Shown here one piece after another: positions 31,224-37,500 of a stretch of 37,500 nucleotides of DNA (position 1 is the first letter of the stretch; every line of letters begins with the position of its first letter). The translations under genes were made by a program, and so were the position numbers. The DNA comes from Tubiluchus corallicola (Eukaryota; Priapulida; Priapulimorpha; Priapulimorphida; Tubiluchidae), in NCBI GenBank assembly GCA_030141605.1, contig JAQGDQ010000166.1:1-37500 (forward strand). Direction: 5' to 3'. Below the pieces are notes generated by a model. That model was not told the origin of the DNA, did no database searches, and saw only the letters and a list, made by a program, of their open reading frames with translations.

Positions 31224-31325
31224 TCACTCTGTTGTAACTGAGGTTTGCAAGGTAGTTACACATAGCAGCTAGTAAATAATTAAAACTTGTGAAACACATT
31301 TCCTTGCAGATTAATTGGCCTTTAA

Positions 31326-32005
31326 GTGACAAGAAAAGGGGTACCTGAAGTAGGTTTCAGAAAAATCGGATTAAAATTATATTACTTTATAGCAATTTTA
31401 TGCATATATCGTACTCGTGTTGAAAGGATTTTTTGTTTGTGTTTTATTTTAAATCTCCAGTAATGCTGTTCCGACCGCGCCATTACATGACGTCATGTAC
31501 GCACAACGTAAGTCAGGGGAAGAAAAGAAATGTTAAACTGTGTCCCGAAAAACTTTCTATGCAAAGTTATATTATGTATGTATACTGCAGTGTGCAGTGT
31601 GTAGTATTGCTGAACATTTCGCTTATCTGCTGGAAAGACTTATATAAGTAGAAAAGAAAATTATTAATTATTTAAAATGTTTTCACCAAGTCGTAAAATG
31701 TCCTGACTCATCCTTTAGGGAGCCCAACTCACTAACCAAAAAACGTATTTTTAATCTTATTGACGAGGTACAGCAATTTAAAATTTTACTTAGTTAGTGA
31801 CTTGTGCACTTCAAATGCTCTGATTATTTTTGAAATTTTACTCTGTATTATCCAAACTTGTTTCAAACAACCCATCGTTAAAATAACTGCGCCAAATTAT
31901 CACCGGGAGTTTAAATTTACAAGTTTTTACAGTGTTACTGCCGAGGCAAGCCCAGTATGCAAAAAGGCTGTATATAAGTTGTAAAAAATTTTCAAAACAA
32001 ATTTT
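31326..32005 (-). mobile_element. Family B TTAA-flanked MITE
   Basis: This 680-bp reverse copy of B lies between TTAA at 31322-31325 and 32006-32009. It starts GTGACAAGAAAAGGGGTACC and contains TGACGTCA (about 31488). It is about 60 bp longer than the 2.3-kb copy, partly from a catacataatata/gtgcagtgtgtagt insertion near 31570-31610. It begins 100 bp from the tRNA gene. Confidence 0.85.
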
Positions 32006-32412
32006 TTAAGCTTTATGCGAGTGGATTTTCTTGTGTTTTAAACAAAGAAATATAAAAAAACAAGATAACGCTTAATTAATTTTATTATTTATTTCTGCAT
32101 TTGTTAGAACATAAAATATAAGATATCGAATACAAAATTAAAACTGATGATAACAACCAGTTTTATAACCTAACCGGCTTCTATCATCACAGACTTGTCA
32201 CCTGCCCTACGATTACAATAACCTTAACAAGATCGAGGCATCAAATTAAATGGTTTTGCGAAAAGAAATACACAAACTAAAGCTACGACTCCATGTGCGC
32301 GTAATCGTGATCCGTAATGCGTGATGCGTATTGACTGTTTCCATGTGTCCGTAAACGCTATACGTATTAACAAAGCTCACGGCGTTCTTTCCGCCATTTT
32401 TGGTCCCTATTC

Positions 32413-32685
32413 GTGAAAATTGCAAACAATAATATTTGGAAACCATGTCTCTGTAGAAACTTAAGCGTGATAATTACAGCTGCGGCATTAGCTTATTATT
32501 GTACCATTAGATGGAAAAGAAATCAAAGGTTTTGGGTGCACAACATTTTGCAGGGAAGAGAACAATATGACACGTATCATTATTTAATGAACAAACTGCA
32601 GTTAGATGCACAACACATAACTACATGCTTCTTCCACCTCTCAAAAACTAAAATAGAAAAAAACATTTTTGTTTGTAGGTCCTAA
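32413..32685 (+). pseudogene. Harbinger transposase, N-terminal remnant
   Basis: A 90-codon frame. Residues 36-73 contain RWKRNQRFWVHNILQGREQ, then YHYLMNKLQLD and CFFHLSKTK. This is the order and spacing of the conserved N-terminus of PIF/Harbinger (HARBI1-like) transposases: basic run, R-x-W-V, R-x-x-x-G/Q-x-Y, L-x-x-E/K-L-x-x-D, F-F-R/H-M/L-S. The canonical M-S is L-S here and the frame ends 12 codons later. The DDE catalytic domain is absent, so no activity is expected. TAA flanks and related MITE ends give independent support. Confidence 0.7.
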
Positions 32686-32860
32686 ACTCGAGTTTTCAGA
32701 AACTCCACTAAACTAGAGTTTTCAGAAAGCTAAACAGCGAAAATGGTCACCGGCAACTTGAAAACTCGCTATAATCACCTAGGCAACAGCGGTTTCCCGT
32801 CTGCGTATTGCAGCGTGGTGCGTATTTGGACGATAGCGATCACGTTTGAATGAATACGGA

Positions 32861-33112
32861 TCACGCATTACGAACACATGGAAGCACTTCTACGTGTTTA
32901 AACACAAACTGTTGTATACGCATCACGCGTTACACATCACGCATCACGCATTACGAACACATGGAAGCACTTCTACGTGTTTAAACACAAACTGTTGTAT
33001 ACGCATCACGCGTTACACATCACGCATCAAGCATTACGAACACATGGAAGCACTTCTACGTGTTTAAACACAAACTGTAGTATATGCATCACGCGTTACG
33101 CATCACGTACAC
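32861..33112 (+). repeat. 83-bp subterminal repeats of the Harbinger element
   Basis: Units start tcacgcattacgaacacatg at 32861, 32944 and 33027 (tcaagcatta in the last), at exact 83-bp spacing. Each includes agcacttctacgtgtttaaa and atacgcatcacgcg. Repeated subterminal motifs of this kind are often transposase-binding sites. Confidence 0.9.
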
Positions 33113-33129
33113 ATGGAGCCATGGCTAAA

Positions 33130-33920
33130 GTTTTTTTTTCACTTATTCGCTTAACTGTTACTACTTCATATGCATTTGATGACAATTTATGTTTAAGTGC
33201 AGAAAAACAAGTTATAACATAATCATGAAGTAGTTTAGAAAGATACAGGATAACACCGTTAGTTATTTTGAAAAACGCTGTACGTTGTTAGAGGTGGGTA
33301 AAGAAATCAATTATCTCCTAAACCGTGAAAACTAAGAAAAAGGTAACTGTTATTGGGTGATATGAAAGTGAACCTGAAAATTTCAAAAATGTCGTCGTTT
33401 TTTAATTAATTTTTGGCCCCGGTGATGCCATCTTGGATTTATTGATATATCTGAAAAGTATCAAAATCGATTTTGGTCGATTTTTTATTATACGTTCCTG
33501 AAGCCACGTTCTAACAGAATCATAAGAGGAAAATTCTATTGCAATTTGTTTAAGGTTGCTTACCATCTTCCCCCCCCAAAGGCTTCACAAACAATAGTAA
33601 TAACAATATCTATAAACTATATGTTTCACGTAACATTATTATGTTAGCTTATCAATAAATGTAAGCAATTAACATAGATTAATTTGAATGCTTTCTCATT
33701 TCCACAATTTCATAACGTAAATTGAATTATTTACATACTGATAATTATATACAAAAGCTCTATTACAATACGGCAATGTTTAACTTTAGCACCCATTATT
33801 AATGTAATAAGTATTCTCATAAAATCGTTCAATTTAAAGGCAGTTCCTATGAAATTAGAGAAAGAATTGTTAATTTAGACGCACCAAAAAGTAACATCAT
33901 TTTACAAACAATAAATATAT
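33130..33920. other. Spacer downstream of the 36-kb gene
   Basis: No gene is seen. A minus-strand AATAAA at 33489-33484 is a candidate poly(A) signal for the 36703-34280 gene, about 790 nt past its stop. A C8 run is at about 33570. Confidence 0.35.
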
Positions 33921-33922
33921 AA

Positions 33923-34161
33923 CGGCGAGTTCAAACTAGCGAGTGACAGCAAATTCGCAAGTGTGAACTGCTTTGCCAGTTACTGTAAGCAAGAAATTGC
34001 AACTCTCCCATAGCTGCTGCGTGTTGAGTTACTGTCTAGTGTGAATGCCTTGACGAGTTACTCTAAACATTTCTCGCAGTGAATATGGAAATGAGTGACA
34101 TCTTGCACTTATAGGCGGAGAGTAACTTGCAACAAATTTGCTCTCCAGTCTGAACACGCCG
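33923..34161. mobile_element. MITE, 239 bp, with TAA flanks
   Basis: The left end cggcgagttcaaactagcgag and the complemented right end cggcgtgttcagactggagag form an imperfect TIR. TAA flanks it at 33920-33922 and 34162-34164. The interior repeats tgtgaactg/tgtgaatg and gttactgt words. TAA target sites fit PIF/Harbinger, but the TIR differs from the other two elements, so it is a separate family. It lies 118 bp past the stop codon of the large minus-strand exon, probably in its 3' UTR. Confidence 0.7.
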
Positions 34162-34279
34162 TAAGACTGAATAACAAAAAGGTAAGTTCATTTGTGACAA
34201 ATTCAATGCCAAATTTAAATTTACAAATGAATTCGTCCACAGTAGTTGTTCAACTATTGAAATTTTTAAGTTTCAATGC

Positions 34280-36703
34280 TCATACATCTATGCAGATCAT
34301 TGCATCTTCCTCCGACTGATTGTAACGTTTGCTTTTTTTCTTTTTCTCTAACGTGTTTCGTTTCTCTAGAGATTTGAAGTAGTTCATGGCTTCCCTAGGC
34401 GTTTTTGGATGTTCCCTGGCTTCATTTTTTGCTAAAGGTTTCGTCTTGTTAGTCAACTGAATAGTTAAGCTCTGGTGGTAGCGTTCGTGTGGTGACTCCG
34501 TCCCAACAGATTCTGCTCTTTCATTTTGCTCCTCCTGCTTCGTACTATAGTTACTAGATGGCGCTTTTTGACGCTCCAACGAGTGGAAGAAATGGCGGGC
34601 ATTACTCTTGTTTTCCGTTAGCGATTTTTCTCTCGTGGGAAAGATTGGTTCGTAGTCGTCATCTTTGTTTACTTGCCCGACGCTGCCGTGCTCATAACAT
34701 CGATTACTTGATGAGTTTTTGAGCATTCGATCCTTGGAGCGCAGGATGACAGACGTGTCAGAGTAAGCACTATCAGAATAGTACCCATTACCACTTGATT
34801 GTTGTAAAGTTTCGTAAAGTAGAGCCCGTGTATTTTTCTTAATCTGGGAAGGTGTAAGAGGCTCCTCAACTGGCTTCTGTCCAATTATGCTGGACAATCT
34901 CTCTGCGGCACGTTTTGCTCTGATTGAAGGTTCTCTCACAAAAGGACTGTCGCTTTCCGGCTGTGGTTGCCGCTCAATGTTTGCATACGGAGTGCTGTAC
35001 TCATTCTCATCAATCACTTTTTCCTCAATAGTTTCCGGAATATTTTCCGACAATTCTGGTTGCGAATTGTGAACAACCTTCTTTGAGACGCTGGCTTCTT
35101 TCACTACCTCCCAGTGAGGCATTTGTCTGTGCAATGGCCGCCGCGTGAACGTTTCGGTATCTGAGTTATACGCATAGGTGGGAATCTTACCGATCCGCGC
35201 ATAATTTGTCTCTGTATCGGACATAGTGACATAGACCGGATGAGACTTTTCTGGCAGACGTCCTCGAAGAGAACCAGTTTGTAACGATTGCGTGTGGTTG
35301 CTCGCCTGTGAACTGCTACAAGCCATTGAGGAATATGGTCGAGGTATTCGATTGCTACTACTCAGAAATTGTTGGCCACTGTGAGACGATGAATTGAAAG
35401 ACTTCTTAGATGGATGTGATTTGTACAAAACAGCAGGCGTGGCAGCTCTGGATGGCTTTGGGGGAGGAATTAAATCTTGGGCTAATTTTTCTGAATGTTG
35501 TTGATGATGAGCCCGTTTTACTCGTCCGTCATCATTGGAAGTGAATGCTTCCTGTGAGGGCGCAGTTGTTTGCTTCGTGTAATGCAGCCGCCTGCCGCTA
35601 GGAGACAAACACTCGGCTCGTTTGTCAAGTTCCTCCTGAGATGACACATCTATTTCTTTAGACCGCTGAGTTCGCCTACTGACAGAAGTTGAGTACTTTG
35701 TATCAGAATCGCTAGTTCGTTGAGAGGCGACATCTGTCTTTTGAGCATAATAAGATCTACCTCCAGTAGGAGAGTGAATTTCATTACGACTATTTACTGT
35801 TTGCCGTAATGCGTCAGTTTCAACTGCTCTGTCACTCTTTGGCAGTTTACTTGTTTGTTGTTTTGAAGCACTGCCATCGAAGAAACTTTCCTCATTTACC
35901 ACAGGGTATGGTTTGGATTTCTCCAAGCTGTAGTAATCACTAGTTTGATCGTCGTCCCAATCTTGAGAAACATGAGGAGCTTGTCCGTTTGGAAGTACTA
36001 ATGGACAGGCATGGAAAGTATCGCCTGCAAACTCATCCAAAGCGTTCTCTTCGTAAATTACACCATTTGCATTTCTGGCATGGACTGGAACAGGTGAGCT
36101 TGTCTGTTTTGGAGGCACTGGAATGTTTTGATAAGTGCTATTGGCTAGTTCATAATTTGTGGGTTTTATAATGGAACCTTTGTGATGTGATCGAGGAGGT
36201 CGTATTGGTGGCAGGTTAGTAGAGTCACCTGGCTTATGTTCAACAGATGGGACATTCTTCACTGAACAAACGTTACCTTTGTTAAAACTATCTGTTACAC
36301 TTGATATCTGCGGGTATGTAAACTTTCTGTCGTCAGTAAAATTAGATTGAATGCTGTCGCAGTTTTCGTAGTTTGGTGATTTGTCCAACCGTGGTGGTTT
36401 AGCAGGAGACTTCTTGCGCTGAAGTTGCTTATGAAATTCTCGCTCTGGAGTTTGATTCCTAATGTTATCATCTAATCCTTGCTTATCATTAAACCTTTGT
36501 GGGTGATCCAAGGTTTCCCCATTGTTAAGAAGAGCAGGTGTATCATCCAAACCACTATGCATGTCCAGATAGTCTTCTGGCTCTCTGTTGTGAGTACCTT
36601 CCATCAACAGACCGTCCTTTTCGTTATATTCAAACGATTGCCCGTTATATGGAAAGCATTGTGCATCTTTCATTACGGCAGGATTCAAGGCACGCTGTTG
36701 TTT
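34280..36703 (-). CDS. Large disordered tyrosine/proline-rich tail, last coding exon
   Basis: The exon opens after the acceptor TTTTATTTTTCAACAG (AG at 36705-36704) with K-Q-Q-R-A-L-N-P and stays open for 807 codons to the stop at 34280. It is the C-terminal exon of a gene whose upstream part lies beyond 36703, mostly outside the window. Numbered from NPAV at residue 2: SH3-type proline motifs at 95-100 (S-P-A-K-P-P-R), 160-166 and 408-413; many tyrosines in acidic contexts (E-P-E-D-Y-L-D-M, P-N-Y-E-N, Y-Y-S-D-S-A-Y-S-D); a duplicated SP-T/S-G-x-R-x-x-Y module (306-314 and 362-370); twin S-D-T-E-T words (490, 509); twin F-H/K-S-L-E-R/K words (701, 771). The end I-C-I-D-V is a class II PDZ-ligand shape. 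There is no globular domain or TM. It looks like a junctional or receptor cytoplasmic scaffold; the gene is not recognised. Confidence 0.85.
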   Translation of the reverse strand, partial: KQQRALNPAVMKDAQCFPYNGQSFEYNEKDGLLMEGTHNREPEDYLDMHSGLDDTPALLNNGETLDHPQRFNDKQGLDDNIRNQTPEREFHKQLQRKKSPAKPPRLDKSPNYENCDSIQSNFTDDRKFTYPQISSVTDSFNKGNVCSVKNVPSVEHKPGDSTNLPPIRPPRSHHKGSIIKPTNYELANSTYQNIPVPPKQTSSPVPVHARNANGVIYEENALDEFAGDTFHACPLVLPNGQAPHVSQDWDDDQTSDYYSLEKSKPYPVVNEESFFDGSASKQQTSKLPKSDRAVETDALRQTVNSRNEIHSPTGGRSYYAQKTDVASQRTSDSDTKYSTSVSRRTQRSKEIDVSSQEELDKRAECLSPSGRRLHYTKQTTAPSQEAFTSNDDGRVKRAHHQQHSEKLAQDLIPPPKPSRAATPAVLYKSHPSKKSFNSSSHSGQQFLSSSNRIPRPYSSMACSSSQASNHTQSLQTGSLRGRLPEKSHPVYVTMSDTETNYARIGKIPTYAYNSDTETFTRRPLHRQMPHWEVVKEASVSKKVVHNSQPELSENIPETIEEKVIDENEYSTPYANIERQPQPESDSPFVREPSIRAKRAAERLSSIIGQKPVEEPLTPSQIKKNTRALLYETLQQSSGNGYYSDSAYSDTSVILRSKDRMLKNSSSNRCYEHGSVGQVNKDDDYEPIFPTREKSLTENKSNARHFFHSLERQKAPSSNYSTKQEEQNERAESVGTESPHERYHQSLTIQLTNKTKPLAKNEAREHPKTPREAMNYFKSLEKRNTLEKKKKSKRYNQSEEDAMICIDV

Positions 36704-37500
36704 CTGTTGAAAAATAAAACACTTTTATGATCATCAACATTTTACGGGTTTCACACTTAATAATTTGGTATCGTTATTATTCACTATATCCTCGCACAAT
36801 GTTTATAACCCTTTCAATATTAGTGGTCTTTCTTTACCCCTGATAATGTAGTATTATGAAAATACTTATGACTACATTCACAGTTATTATTAATGTACGA
36901 AAGGAACATGTAAAGCAGTTTTCTTTGTGCTGAGAACAGTTTAAGTTGTGTGTCAGCATGGCCCATATCAACAACAAGATTAGGCATGGATTTTTAACGA
37001 AACTTTCCAAATCTTTATTCTACATGACTACTTTGATTCTCAGTAGCAAGGTATTTTAAAAAGCCAATGTAACGAACGATATATCGTTATACGCATAAAT
37101 TTATGAATTTTCATCTATTTCAACCATGACAGAGCCCCTTTTAACATATTGCCTTTCAAGTTTGATACACAGTGAAGAAATCTTGGAACTCAGCGATGCC
37201 TAAATCTGACCACTGGGCACCGAGATACATTTTTTCAACGAATAAAATAAATTTTGCCCATTTCATTCGTCTAATCAAGCAATTAAACTATTGATAACTT
37301 TATATTGTATCCAGGCCTAGCAACGGCCATTTGTGGATTATGACCACAGCGTGGGATTACTTTAATATCTTGAAGGATTCCCCGTGAAAATGATCTACTG
37401 CAGATTTTATTAATATTGTTTAAGTTCCTTTGTGCTAATTTTGATTGTTTTAATTGTTGTGCCTAAAACTTGTAGATGTTACATTGTTTTTTGTTTGTAT
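36704..37500. other. Upstream intron and edge, one weak exon candidate
   Basis: This is mostly the intron of the minus-strand gene. On the plus strand, 37315-37387 follows the acceptor-like TATATTGTATCCAG and reads PSNGHLWIMTTAWDYFNILK, D-S-P, then TGA, in a locally GC-richer stretch. The minus strand is also open there. No partner exon is seen, so it remains a weak candidate. Confidence 0.2.

Larger units (their letters stand above)
32281..33125 (+). mobile_element. Internally deleted PIF/Harbinger DNA transposon
   Basis: 845 bp flanked by TAA (32278-32280 and 33126-33128). The TIRs read agctacgactccatgtg at the left and gccatggctccatgtg when the right end is complemented. The same ends bound the MITE at 5625-5978. 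Inside is a transposase N-terminal remnant (32413-32685). On the right there are 83-bp subterminal repeats. A complete Harbinger encodes a DDE transposase and usually a Myb-like protein; neither is complete here, so it is non-autonomous. Confidence 0.8.

Overview
The window is nuclear DNA from an animal, most likely an AT-rich, repeat-laden (probably marine) invertebrate. The evidence is a canonical eukaryotic tRNA-Pro(TGG), GT-AG split genes, an Ig-domain receptor, tRNA-derived SINEs, LINE remnants, PIF/Harbinger-type elements and several families of small terminal-inverted-repeat (TIR) elements. I cannot name the species. There is no bacterial-style operon or CRISPR, and gene density is very low.

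Genes. All well supported protein genes are on the minus strand. (1) 36703..34280 is a 2.4-kb last coding exon (807 codons) of a larger gene that enters from beyond the right edge. It encodes a disordered, proline- and tyrosine-rich tail that ends in a PDZ-ligand-like I-D-V. (2) 28666..28331 encodes a small Gly/Glu/Arg-repeat plus membrane-hairpin protein. (3) 18398..17928 and 15702..15514 join in phase across a 2.2-kb intron to give a 219-residue type I membrane protein: signal peptide, one Ig domain, TM segment, and a short tail with tyrosine motifs. A tRNA-Pro lies at 31223..31152. Weaker gene traces are an orphan exon-like segment (4515..4450), a possible two-exon secreted mini-protein (19069-19155 and 19427-19477), a broken 5' coding remnant (16619-16771) and a possible terminal exon near 37315-37387.

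Repeats dominate the rest. Three MITE-like families (called A, B and H2 here) have TTAA at one or both ends and inner TIR bases resembling AGGAAAGG or AGGACAAG. They recur at 1, 1.1, 2.3, 5, 7, 9.5, 10.2, 13.1, 14.9, 16.2, 24.9 and 31.3 kb. A family with TA ends (H1) occurs at 14.4 and 24.3 kb, each time upstream of an H2 copy. A further dispersed repeat (G) is at 12.5 and 26.1 kb. An internally deleted PIF/Harbinger element (32281-33125) keeps a transposase N-terminal remnant. A related MITE (5625-5978) sits inside a B copy, so its empty site can be read from other B copies. A third TAA-flanked MITE (33923-34161) lies just downstream of the 807-codon exon.

Tandem arrays are abundant: (CTCTCG)n, (CT)n, (GA)n, TTGG/CAGT repeats, a ~148-bp array (7.7-8.9 kb), a 100-bp triplicate (9.1-9.4 kb), an 88-bp array whose unit resembles a 3' terminal exon with stop codon and AATAAA (19.4-20.8 kb), a 23-bp array (22.0-22.4 kb), and a 108-bp (36-codon) array that is almost entirely open on the minus strand (26.4-27.9 kb). 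The (CT)n and (GA)n tracts lie on either side of the last exon of the Ig gene and would be complementary within one pre-mRNA.
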